The position numbers and the translations under genes were made by a program. Positions 1 through 5,710 of a stretch of 7,838 nt of DNA are shown in pieces (the stretch's first letter is position 1; every line of letters begins with the position of its first letter). The notes under the pieces are model-generated. The model was not told the origin of the DNA. It made no database searches and was given only the letters and a program-made list of their open reading frames with translations. The DNA comes from JBFWNZ01 sp050250795 (GTDB lineage: Bacteria > Pseudomonadota > Alphaproteobacteria > UBA8366): positions 1 through 7,838 of the forward strand of contig JBFWNZ010000175.1 in assembly GCA_050250795.1 (NCBI GenBank), read 5' to 3'.

Positions 1-204
1 GTGGACGCTCGCCATGCCGGCCTCGCCGGTCTGGCGGTTCTTGTTGCGGACATAGACCTCGCTGGCCGGGTCGGTGCCGACCAGCACGGTCGCAAGGCCC
101 GGCGTGACGCCGTGCCGGGCCTTGATGTCCGCGACCGCGGCTGTCACCCGCGCCCGCAGCCCGTCCGCGAACGCCTTGCCGTCGATCCGCGCCGCCTCAG
201 CCAT
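1..204 (-). CDS. folD: Bifunctional methylenetetrahydrofolate dehydrogenase/cyclohydrolase FolD, N-terminal part
   Basis: FolD is a cytoplasmic enzyme that interconverts 5,10-methylene-THF and 10-formyl-THF (NADP-dependent dehydrogenase plus cyclohydrolase). It supplies one-carbon units for purines and formyl-Met. Only the first 68 residues are present; the gene runs off the left edge. They hold the family's N-terminal substrate-binding region: a IDGKAFADGLR start, then GLATVLVGTDPAS and EVYVRNKNRQTGEAGM. The SxxYxxxK signature is seen as Ser48, Tyr51 and Lys55, the Tyr and Lys being the known folate-site and catalytic residues. The ATG at 204 is preceded by a good Shine-Dalgarno (complement of 211-218, GGAGAGGA). 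Its first bases overlap the stop of the DUF167 gene by 8 bases, so it is the last visible gene of the yggT-DUF167-folD transcript. The family call is secure. Catalytic residues beyond position 68 cannot be checked here. Confidence 0.95.
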   Translation of the reverse strand, partial: MAEAARIDGKAFADGLRARVTAAVADIKARHGVTPGLATVLVGTDPASEVYVRNKNRQTGEAGMASVH

Positions 205-526
205 TCCGATTCCTCTCCAGCCAGTCCTCGATCTGCGCCGCCAGCAGCGCCGCATCGCCGTCCACATGCACGAGCTTGCGCCGGTCGGCCGCGCCCATCG
301 CGATCCGCAGCGTCGATTTCGGCAGCCGCCACGCCTTGGCCAGCATCCGCAGCAGGGCTGCATTGGCGCGGCCATCCTCGGGCGCGGCCGTGACCGCCGC
401 CTTCAACGCCAAGCTGCCATCCGGCATCGCGATCAACCCGCCGAGCCGCTCCGCCGCCGCCTTGGGCGTCAGGCGGACCGCCACCGTCACCCCGTCAGCC
501 GCCGGACGCAGCGGTCCGTCAGCCAT
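197..526 (-). CDS. DUF167 / YggU (UPF0235) family protein
   Basis: A small 109-residue cytoplasmic protein of the DUF167 (UPF0235, YggU) family, whose biochemical role is not established. Family marks are the early VRLTPKA strand (residues 17-23), the core APEDGRANAALL (48-59), the lysine-rich turn LPKSTLRIAMG (68-78) and DRRKLVHVDG (81-90) near the C-terminus. The usual length is about 75-110 residues, so it looks complete. It starts inside the end of yggT (8-base overlap, 519-526) and ends inside the start of folD (8-base overlap, 197-204). No clear Shine-Dalgarno lies before the ATG, which suggests translation by coupling to yggT. DUF167 genes are commonly found beside yggT, which supports both calls. 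Function remains unknown. Confidence 0.92.
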   Translation of the reverse strand: MADGPLRPAADGVTVAVRLTPKAAAERLGGLIAMPDGSLALKAAVTAAPEDGRANAALLRMLAKAWRLPKSTLRIAMGAADRRKLVHVDGDAALLAAQIEDWLERNRNG

Positions 527-827
527 ACATCGAGACGCGCACCGCGATCTGCACCAGCATGGCGTCGATGAACCACAGGATCAGGATCAACACCACCGGC
601 GAGATGTCGATGCCACCCAGATTGGGCAGGACGCGGCGGATCGGCCGCAGCGCCGGCTCGGTGATGCGGTACAGGAAATCGCCGACCATGTAGACGAAAC
701 GGTTGGAAGTGTTGAGCACATTGAAGGCGACCAGCCAGCTCAGCACCGCCGAGATGATGATGCACCACATGTAGATGCTGAGCACGATCCGCAGCACCTG
801 GATCAGCGGAATGAGAACGACGTCCAT
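519..827 (-). CDS. YggT family integral membrane protein
   Basis: A 102-residue inner-membrane protein of the YggT family. The family has been linked to osmotic tolerance, cell division or membrane-protein assembly in different bacteria; its role here is inferred only from family membership. Two hydrophobic segments are seen: roughly residues 4-34 (VLIPLIQVLRIVLSIYMWCI onward) and 76-98. Between them lies the family signature: SWL at 30-32, YRITEPALRPIRRVLPNLGG (53-72) and IDISP (73-77). The frame stays open upstream to about 947. The ATG at 827 is preferred because a GGAGAGG Shine-Dalgarno lies just before it, the upstream extension is hydrophilic and unlike the family, and the length then fits. 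It heads the cluster with DUF167 and folD, which it overlaps or is coupled to. Confidence 0.92.
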   Translation of the reverse strand: MDVVLIPLIQVLRIVLSIYMWCIIISAVLSWLVAFNVLNTSNRFVYMVGDFLYRITEPALRPIRRVLPNLGGIDISPVVLILILWFIDAMLVQIAVRVSMYG

Positions 828-829
828 GA

Positions 830-836
830 CCTCTCC
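830..836 (-). promoter_or_regulatory. Ribosome binding site of yggT
   Basis: The complement reads GGAGAGG, with its last base three bases before the ATG at 827 (bases TC between motif end and start after the final G-A run). It decides the start: no comparable motif precedes the upstream in-frame start near 947. Confidence 0.6.
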
Positions 837-868
837 GACTCGCGGCGAATGCTGGTTGGCCGCCGAGA

Positions 869-901
869 CTAGAGCATTTCGAGGCACGGTGGAATTGTGC
901 G
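869..901. repeat. Possible degenerate alphaproteobacterial intergenic repeat (RIME-like)
   Basis: The plus strand begins CTAGAGCATTTCGAGGC and continues to a GTGGAATTG core. From memory this resembles the start of a palindromic intergenic repeat common in Rhizobiales (CTAGAGCATTTTCGAGC, then an AAGTGGA core). Only one copy and one arm are in view, and the outer palindrome is not evident, so this is a resemblance rather than an identification. It lies in the yggT 5' region, between the yggT ribosome binding site and the tRNA promoter, where the minus-strand yggT promoter would be expected. I found no convincing sigma70 promoter for yggT there. Confidence 0.25.
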
Positions 902-923
902 CTGCAGCCACCGCCCGCACAGC

Positions 924-952
924 TTGACAGGCCGGGACGGCTCGCACATAGT
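924..952 (+). promoter_or_regulatory. Sigma70-type promoter for tRNA-Ala
   Basis: A perfect -35 hexamer TTGACA (924-929) is followed after 17 bases by CATAGT (947-952), which matches 4 of 6 bases of TATAAT. Transcription would begin near 959, giving a short leader of about 35 bases before the tRNA at 994. The perfect -35, optimal spacing and position before a stable-RNA gene make this a good call. Confidence 0.7.
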
Positions 953-993
953 CCGCCTCCGTCGCGCCGGGAGCCCCCGGCCCGATGTCGCGT

Positions 994-1069
<76 letters not shown>

Positions 1070-1099
1070 AATTTTCATCCCGCCAAACATCTGATTCTT

Positions 1100-1161
1100 G
1101 CTGCCGCTCGACGGCAGCGGCGTCGGTCCGGTTCTTGACCCGCCAGCGACGGGCCGCTGCC
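1100..1161 (+). promoter_or_regulatory. Mutually exclusive hairpins (attenuator-like or tRNA 3' terminator)
   Basis: Three complementary segments are present: A is GCTGCCG (1100-1106), B is CGGCAGCGGC (1112-1121) and C is GCCGCTGCC (1153-1161). A pairs with B in a 7-bp stem with a 5-base loop. Alternatively, B from 1113 to 1121 pairs perfectly with C in a 9-bp stem. That second stem extends inward by GTCG (1122-1125) with CGAC (1147-1150), with GG (1151-1152) bulged. The two states use the same B bases and cannot coexist. The A:B hairpin could simply end or process the tRNA transcript, though no U-run follows it. A regulatory switch for the downstream gene is possible but is inference. Confidence 0.35.
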
Positions 1162-1205
1162 CTCTCCTCCGCGATTTTACTGCAAAGCCTTCGAGGTCTC
1201 TCACA

Positions 1206-1242
1206 GGACGGGCCGCAGTTCATCCGTCTCGCTTCCTTTTTT
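1206..1242 (+). terminator. Weak terminator-like hairpin with T6 tract
   Basis: GGACGGG (1206-1212) pairs with TCCGTCT (1223-1229) through five Watson-Crick and two G-T pairs around a 10-base loop. A pyrimidine run ending in six T (1237-1242) follows. The T tract starts about seven bases after the stem, later than in a classical intrinsic terminator, so this is tentative. It may end the tRNA transcript before the binding-protein gene. Confidence 0.3.
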
Positions 1243-1370
1243 GCGTAGTTCCGGCCATCGTTTCAGGCAACGCGGGCGTCTCCCGGCCCCACGGCACTCC
1301 AGGGGTACGGGCGATCGGCGCGCGACGCAAAAGGGCCCCCGCCCGACTCCGATGGCAGGCCGGGGCAACG

Positions 1371-1377
1371 GGAGGAG
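1371..1377 (+). promoter_or_regulatory. Ribosome binding site of the binding-protein gene
   Basis: GGAGGAG lies nine bases before the ATG at 1387. Together with the lack of any in-frame start back to the TAG at 1246, it fixes the start and so the absence of a signal peptide. Confidence 0.8.
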
Positions 1378-1386
1378 ACGCCGGTC

Positions 1387-2298
1387 ATGACGAAGCTTGC
1401 CTACACCGTCCCCACCGACCGGGAGGGGCTTCAACTCCGGCTGGGTATCGCCAAGGGGTTCTTCCGAAGCGAGGGGATCGATCTCGACATCAAGGTGGTC
1501 TACGGCGGCCCGGAGATCGCCGCGGGCTACGACACCGGCGAGGTCAAGATGGGCGAGATGGGCAGCCCGCCCGCGATCACGGCAATCGGCAAGGGCGCCC
1601 GCTTCAAGATCGTCGGCAGCAACGTGCGTCGCAGCGTCCTCATGTATCTGGCGGCCGCGCCGGAGATCGGGGACTGGGACGACCTGCGCGGCCGGACGGC
1701 GGCGGCCTTGACCATCGGCAGTTGCAGCTACTGGTATCTGCGGCTTCTGCTGCAAAGCCAGGGGCTCGATCCGGACCGGGACCTGAACGTGATCGGCCTG
1801 GGGCCGCGATACGCGAACGTCCTCGACCTGTTCCGGAGCGGCGAACTTCAGGCTGCGATCCTCACCGAGCCGAATGTCTCCATCGGCGAGGAGAGCGGCG
1901 TCTTCCGCATCATGCAGGTCCTTCGCGACGAACAATACTGCCCGAACATGCAATGGGGGCTGATGATCGCAAACCAGGGCGTCATCGACCGGGAGCCGGA
2001 ATTGGTGCGGGCCGTCCTGCGGGCCGCGCGACGCAGCAACCGTTACTGCGCGGACCATCCCGACGAGTGGGTCGCGTTCGGTGCGAAGCATTTCGGGATC
2101 GGGCGGAACACGATGCGGCGGTCCATCGAGCGGGAATTGTCCGGGCTCCACTACGACTGCCAGGTGGATATGCCCGGCCTTGAGCAGGCGGTCGATCTGC
2201 AGCGGCGCCTGGGCGCGATCAAGGGGCCCATGACGGCGAGCGACATCGCGGACCTGCGGTTCCTGCCCAACCTGGAGAGCGCTGACGCCCTCGCGTAA
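1387..2298 (+). CDS. NMT1/SsuA-like substrate-binding protein without a signal peptide
   Basis: A 303-residue protein with the fold signature of the ABC-transporter periplasmic binding proteins of the NMT1/SsuA/TauA group (aliphatic sulfonate, nitrate, taurine or pyrimidine precursors). Seen: an initial strand KLAYTVPTDREGLQLRLGIA then KGFFRSEGIDLDI (residues 23-35), the ligand-site-like GEMGSPPAITAIGKG (56-70), a second-lobe segment DLFRSGELQAAILTEPN (147-163) and RAVLRAARRSNRYCADHP (208-225). The N-terminus has no hydrophobic stretch and no lipobox, and the start is fixed by the ribosome binding site. As encoded it should stay in the cytoplasm. No permease or ATPase gene is adjacent; the gene stands alone, convergent with zntB. 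The CCCGC motif of the Thi5 HMP-P synthase is absent, so that enzyme role is not supported. Four cysteines are present (113, 185, 221, 258). It could be a cytoplasmic ligand sensor or an enzyme built on this fold. The ligand is unknown. Confidence 0.8.
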   Translation: MTKLAYTVPTDREGLQLRLGIAKGFFRSEGIDLDIKVVYGGPEIAAGYDTGEVKMGEMGSPPAITAIGKGARFKIVGSNVRRSVLMYLAAAPEIGDWDDLRGRTAAALTIGSCSYWYLRLLLQSQGLDPDRDLNVIGLGPRYANVLDLFRSGELQAAILTEPNVSIGEESGVFRIMQVLRDEQYCPNMQWGLMIANQGVIDREPELVRAVLRAARRSNRYCADHPDEWVAFGAKHFGIGRNTMRRSIERELSGLHYDCQVDMPGLEQAVDLQRRLGAIKGPMTASDIADLRFLPNLESADALA

Positions 2299-2304
2299 CG
2301 CGGC

Positions 2305-2332
2305 CGGCGGTCGCTGTTCGGCACGACCGCTG
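2305..2332. terminator. Hairpin between convergent genes
   Basis: CGGCGGTCG (2305-2313) pairs with CGACCGCTG (2324-2332): nine pairs, one of them G-T, around a 10-base loop. On the plus strand it is followed by CGCGTTTG, only a short T run, and on the minus strand by no T run. It sits in the 54-base gap between the stop of the binding-protein gene and the stop of zntB, so it may serve both as a weak terminator. Confidence 0.4.
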
Positions 2333-2352
2333 CGCGTTTGTACCGTTCGGCC

Positions 2353-3333
2353 TTACAGCCACTTCATCCAGCGCAGCGCGAGCAGTTCGAGCGCGACGAT
2401 CGCGAGCGTGCCGATACAGACCGCGGCGAAGGACCAGGGCTCGTCCGACCAGGGAATGCCGCTGACATTCATGCCCAGTAGACCCGCGAGCAGCGTCGGC
2501 GGCAGGACCACCGCGCCGACGACCGAGAGCAGATAGAGGTTGCGGTTCAACTGCACCGCCGACGCGTTCTGAACCGCAACCTGGATCGCCGCCGCCCGGT
2601 CGCGCACGGCATCGAGTTGCTCGACGACACGCACCGTCTGGTTGGAGGCCTCGCGCAGCGCCTCGCGATGGCGCTTGAGCAGCCAGGGCGCCTCCGCCGC
2701 AGCAATGCCCGACAGCGCCTCGCGCTGCGGGGCCAGGAAGCGGCGCATGCGGATCGCCTGGCTCTGCTGTTCCAGGGTGCGGGCCTGAAGTTCCAGCGAC
2801 GGCTCGGCCAGCGCGTCGTCCTGGGCCGCGTCGATCTGATCCTCTATCTCCTCCATCACCGGCACCATGCGCTCCGCCAGCGCACAGGCGATCCGGACCG
2901 CCACGCCCGGCGCCGTGGTGGGCCCGCGCCCGGCCTGCAGCAGGCCGCGCGTATCCTCCACGGCCAACAGGCGGCGCAGCTGCACCGTCACGATGCGCTG
3001 CGCTTCCACCCAGATGCGGATAGAGACCATGTCGTCGGGCTCGGCCCCGGGGTTCAGGTTGACCCCGCGCAGATGGACGATCATGCCGGCATCGACGGCG
3101 GTGGCCCGCGGCCGGGTCTCGGGCTCCACCAGCGATCCGGACACCAGCGGGGTCAGCCCCGAATGCCGTTCAAGCCACTCGCGCGCACGGGGATGGTCGC
3201 GATCCAGCTCGATCCAGATCGGCCCGTCTTCGGGCCGCCAGGCCGTCACCCCATCCCAATCGAGCGCGACCGCGCCGCCCTTGCCGTCCAGGCGCCAGGC
3301 GCCGTTAAGGCCGTCCGTCCCGTCCGCTGCCAT
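2353..3333 (-). CDS. zntB: ZntB-type divalent metal transporter (CorA family)
   Basis: An inner-membrane transporter of the CorA/ZntB family. Characterised ZntB proteins form pentamers that move zinc; direction and ion cannot be read from sequence. It has 326 residues, close to the 327 of E. coli ZntB. The cytoplasmic domain begins with GAWRLDGKGGAVALDWDG and WRPEDGPIWIELD (residues 32-44). A long helical region rich in charged residues follows (about 145-260). Two C-terminal membrane helices are at about 266-286 and 302-320, with the family GMN signature at 287-289 followed by VSGIPW, the ZntB style of loop. The ATG at 3333 lies 12 bases after the ccmI stop, with GGAG six bases upstream, so it is probably the last gene of the ccm transcript. 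No own promoter is evident. The exact ion is uncertain; the subfamily is well supported by length, N-terminus and loop. Confidence 0.9.
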   Translation of the reverse strand: MAADGTDGLNGAWRLDGKGGAVALDWDGVTAWRPEDGPIWIELDRDHPRAREWLERHSGLTPLVSGSLVEPETRPRATAVDAGMIVHLRGVNLNPGAEPDDMVSIRIWVEAQRIVTVQLRRLLAVEDTRGLLQAGRGPTTAPGVAVRIACALAERMVPVMEEIEDQIDAAQDDALAEPSLELQARTLEQQSQAIRMRRFLAPQREALSGIAAAEAPWLLKRHREALREASNQTVRVVEQLDAVRDRAAAIQVAVQNASAVQLNRNLYLLSVVGAVVLPPTLLAGLLGMNVSGIPWSDEPWSFAAVCIGTLAIVALELLALRWMKWL

Positions 3334-3345
3334 GTTCCGCTCCGG

Positions 3346-4710
3346 CTATTGCCCGTCCAGCCTAGCCCGTTCGTCCTGCAATTGCTGCCGTTCGGGCGAC
3401 CCCTCGGGAAGCTGGACCAAGGCCCGGTCGAACAGGCGGCGCGCCGCATCCCTGTCGCCGGCCGCGGCCGCCCCGCGCCCGGCCAGCCAGAGCGCCTCCA
3501 GATTGTCGGGGTCGATCTCCAGCACGCGCTGCATCAGCGCCAGGGATTCCGGCGTCTCGGCGTTGCCGGCGGCGGCGCGGATCGCCCGCGCATAACCCAG
3601 CAGCACCGGCACTTGCCGCGGCGCCAGCGCCGCCGCCTGGGCCATCGCGTCCCGCATATCGGCATGCCGGCCCAGCACCTCATAGGCGCGGGCCAGCCGC
3701 AGCCAGCCTTCGATGTCGCCGGGCTGCTCCTTCAGGCGCGCCGCCAGCCGCGCCACCATGCCCTCGACCATCGCGGTGCGCTCCTCCGGCGTCATTGCGG
3801 CCGCGGCGGCCACCGCCGCGTCGTCGGGCCCGCCGAGGGCAGGCTTCGGCTCGGGCAGGGCCGCCGGATCGAGCCCCAATTGCTGTGCCGCCTCGGATGC
3901 GCGCTCGCGCACCAGCGACAGCCAGGGCGCGTCCGCCGGCGAATCCGCGATCAGGGCCGTCCAGGCATCGTATGCGGCACGAATGTCGCCGTTCTGGAAC
4001 CGGCCGAGTCCCAGATAGAAGCGCGCGCGCGGATCGTCCGGGCGCTGTGCCAGGGCCCGCTCGAAAGCGGCCTGGCTTTCCGGCGTCACCTGGCCGCCGG
4101 CCGCCAGCATCCGCGCCTCGCCCTCGCCGGCGGCAAGTTCCGCATCCTGCGGCGCCAGCGCGGCGGCACGGGCAAAGGCCGCCGCCGCATCGGCCGGACG
4201 TTGCAGCTGCATATAGGTGCGGCCCAGCAGGCTCCAGCCCTCGACATTGTCGGGCGCGGCGGCCATGCGCGCGGCCAGCTGGTCGGCGAGTCCGGCAAGA
4301 TCGGCCGCCGCCCGGTTCGAGGCCGCCCGTGCCGCCTGTTGCGCGGCATGGGGATAGCCATGCAGACCGGGCGTTCCCAGCCACAGATACAGGCCCAGCG
4401 CCGATGCCGGCACCAGAAGCCCGACCGCGACCGCGGTCAGGCGCAAGGGCGCGGCGCTGGCCGGCCCCTCGCCGCGCCGCGCGTCGGCCGCCAGCAGCCG
4501 CCGCGCCACCTCGGTCCGCGCGGCGTCGGCAGCGGCAGGGTCGATCGCGCCGCGCGCCCGCTCGCGCTCGATCTCCGCCAGCTGGTCCCGATAGACGGCG
4601 ATGTCGTACTCCGCCGCCTCCGGCAATGGCGGCGCCCGATGCAGCAGCGGCCGCAGCAGCACCGCCGCGACCGCCAGCGCCAGGGTACCGACCGCCAGCC
4701 AGAGGATCAC
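3346..4710 (-). CDS. ccmI: Cytochrome c maturation protein CcmI (CycH), apocytochrome chaperone
   Basis: CcmI is an inner-membrane protein whose periplasmic TPR domain binds the C-terminal helix of apocytochrome c and delivers it to the CcmF-CcmH heme lyase. From the GTG at 4710 it has 454 residues. The layout is TM1 at about 2-22, then a cytoplasmic coiled-coil-like stretch (33-80: YDIAVYRDQLAEIERERARG), TM2 at about 92-112, the family TPGLHGYPH at 113-121, then TPR-like repeats to the end. Two related blocks are seen at about 141-187 and 318-364. The GTG start overlaps the ccmH stop in GTGA and follows a strong GGGGAGGA. An upstream in-frame extension reads through ccmH and is arginine-rich noise, so it is rejected. 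E. coli carries the equivalent domain fused to CcmH; here the two are separate, as usual in alphaproteobacteria. The Ala/Pro-rich linker (281-305) is compositionally simple. Confidence 0.93.
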   Translation of the reverse strand: MILWLAVGTLALAVAAVLLRPLLHRAPPLPEAAEYDIAVYRDQLAEIERERARGAIDPAAADAARTEVARRLLAADARRGEGPASAAPLRLTAVAVGLLVPASALGLYLWLGTPGLHGYPHAAQQAARAASNRAAADLAGLADQLAARMAAAPDNVEGWSLLGRTYMQLQRPADAAAAFARAAALAPQDAELAAGEGEARMLAAGGQVTPESQAAFERALAQRPDDPRARFYLGLGRFQNGDIRAAYDAWTALIADSPADAPWLSLVRERASEAAQQLGLDPAALPEPKPALGGPDDAAVAAAAAMTPEERTAMVEGMVARLAARLKEQPGDIEGWLRLARAYEVLGRHADMRDAMAQAAALAPRQVPVLLGYARAIRAAAGNAETPESLALMQRVLEIDPDNLEALWLAGRGAAAAGDRDAARRLFDRALVQLPEGSPERQQLQDERARLDGQ

Positions 4711-5171
4711 GGCCGGTCCTCCCCGGCCAGCCGGGCGAGGCGGTCGCGTTCGCCCGCGTCGAGCGTCGGCTCCGTCGCCGGGGCCGCCGGACGGCGCCGG
4801 AAATAGACGGCCAGGCCCGCCGCGCCGGCGGCCAGCAGCAGCAGCGGCCCGAACCACAACAGCCAGGTCCGGGACGACATCCGCGGCTTCAGCAAAACGA
4901 ACTCGCCATAGCGCGCGACCAGGAAGTCGCGGATCGCCGTGTCGCTGTCCCCGGCACGGATGCGCTCGCGGACCAGCAGCCGCAGGTCGCGCGCCAGCTC
5001 GGCATCCGAATCGTCGATGGACTGGTTCTGGCAGACCAGACAGCGGATGTCGCGCGAGACGGCACGCGCCCTTGCCTCGGCCGCGGGGTCGGCCAGCATC
5101 TCGTCGGGCTGGACCGCGCCGGCCGCCGATACCCACAGCAGCAGCGCGAGGACGGACAGGATGCGCGTCAT
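4707..5171 (-). CDS. ccmH: Cytochrome c maturation thiol protein CcmH (CycL)
   Basis: CcmH is a periplasmic, membrane-anchored thiol-disulfide protein that acts with CcmG and CcmF to reduce or hold the apocytochrome CXXCH before heme attachment. It has 154 residues. A signal peptide is seen at 1-19 (MTRILSVLALLLWVSAAGA). The family motif RCLVCQNQSIDDSDAELA (43-60) carries the redox pair Cys44 and Cys47. DLRLLVRERIRAGDSDTAIR and the FLVARYGEFVLLKP segment (83-96) follow. One transmembrane helix at about 103-123 is followed by a short cytoplasmic tail. The length matches the short single-domain form without a fused TPR part. The ATG at 5171 overlaps the ccmG stop in ATGA and has AAGGAG (complement of 5180-5185) eight bases upstream. 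A much longer in-frame extension reaching beyond 5800 is spurious because it runs through ccmG. Confidence 0.95.
   Translation of the reverse strand: MTRILSVLALLLWVSAAGAVQPDEMLADPAAEARARAVSRDIRCLVCQNQSIDDSDAELARDLRLLVRERIRAGDSDTAIRDFLVARYGEFVLLKPRMSSRTWLLWFGPLLLLAAGAAGLAVYFRRRPAAPATEPTLDAGERDRLARLAGEDRP
4717..4724 (-). promoter_or_regulatory. Ribosome binding site of ccmI
   Basis: The complement reads GGGGAGGA, six bases before the GTG at 4710. It supports this non-ATG start. Confidence 0.7.
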
Positions 5172-5698
5172 CCGCCCAGCTCCTTCAGCAGCGGGCGGAT
5201 GCGCTCCTCGACATGCTGCGGCAGCAGCGGTCCGACATGGCGGTAGCGGATGCGTCCCTCGCGGTCGATGACATAGGTCTCGGGCACGCCGTAGACGCCC
5301 CAGTCGATGCCGACCCGGCCGCTGCCGTCGCTTCCGACCGCCCGGAACGGGTTGCCCAGCTCGGCCAGGAAGGCGCGGGTATCCTCCGCCTTGTCCTTCC
5401 AGGCGATGCCGTAGACCGGCACACCCTCGCGCGCCAGCGCCATCAACTGCGGATGCTCCACCCGGCAGGGGACGCACCAGGAGGCGAAGATGTTGACCAG
5501 CGTCACCCCGCCATGCAGCGCGGCATCGTCCAGCCCCGGCGCGTCCGGTGCCAAGCCCGGCAGGGAAAAGGCCGGAACCGGCTTGTCGATCAGGGCCGAC
5601 GGCAGGACCGAGGCGTCGCGGGTCAGGCCGAAGCCGAGATAGAGCGCGATGGCGGCGAACAGTGCCAGCGGCAGCAGAAAGAACAGGCGTCGGCGCAT
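5168..5698 (-). CDS. ccmG: Thiol:disulfide interchange protein CcmG/DsbE
   Basis: CcmG is a membrane-tethered periplasmic thioredoxin-fold reductant dedicated to cytochrome c maturation. It takes electrons from CcdA or DsbD and reduces the apocytochrome and CcmH thiols. It has 176 residues. An uncleaved N-terminal anchor lies at 5-24 (LFFLLPLALFAAIALYLGFG). The fold starts with DKPVPAFSLPGL (38-49), and the active site is FASWCVPCRVEHP (71-83) with Cys75 and Cys78. The characteristic IDWGVYGVPETYVID (131-145) includes the cis-proline at 139. The IDWGVYGVPET insert is typical of CcmG rather than general thioredoxins. The ATG at 5698 lies 12 bases after the ccmF stop, and the stop overlaps the ccmH start. 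Its ribosome binding site is weak (GGGA), which may mean it relies on coupling with ccmF. Confidence 0.96.
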   Translation of the reverse strand: MRRRLFFLLPLALFAAIALYLGFGLTRDASVLPSALIDKPVPAFSLPGLAPDAPGLDDAALHGGVTLVNIFASWCVPCRVEHPQLMALAREGVPVYGIAWKDKAEDTRAFLAELGNPFRAVGSDGSGRVGIDWGVYGVPETYVIDREGRIRYRHVGPLLPQHVEERIRPLLKELGG

Positions 5699-5710
5699 CG
5701 TATCGTCCCG

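Larger units (their letters stand above)
1070..1386. other. Intergenic region between tRNA-Ala and the binding-protein gene
   Basis: About 317 bases with no supportable gene. It holds inverted repeats that can form competing hairpins (1100-1161), a weaker hairpin followed by six T (1206-1242), then a GC-rich leader with a strong ribosome binding site at 1371-1377. In the frame of the downstream gene the last stop is TAG at 1246-1248, and no ATG, GTG or TTG occurs between it and 1387. No clear promoter for the downstream gene was found. The TTGACC at 1135-1140 lacks a matching -10 at the right spacing. I saw no riboswitch class I could recognise; in particular there is no CTGAGA core of the TPP element. 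Confidence 0.6.

Noticed and set aside
828..947. N-terminal extension of yggT by about 40 residues
   Set aside because: The extension is hydrophilic and unlike the family, and it would remove the good ribosome binding site at 830-836 from its role. It also runs into the tRNA promoter.
1135..1160. TTGACC as -35 box of a promoter for the binding-protein gene
   Set aside because: At 16-18 bases downstream the sequence is GC-rich with no TATAAT-like hexamer.
1070..1386. TPP or another known riboswitch upstream of the NMT1-like gene
   Set aside because: No CTGAGA core or other conserved core of a known class was seen by eye; only inverted repeats are present.
1201..2151. A minus-strand open frame of about 316 codons opposite the binding-protein gene, and a plus-strand frame 1098-2183 overlapping it
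   Set aside because: Neither has a recognisable domain or a good ribosome binding site. The frame from 1387 shows a clear binding-protein pattern and a strong Shine-Dalgarno.
2617..4806. A plus-strand open frame of about 730 codons antisense to zntB and ccmI
   Set aside because: Arg/Gln/Gly/Pro-rich composition with no recognisable fold, opposite two confidently identified genes.
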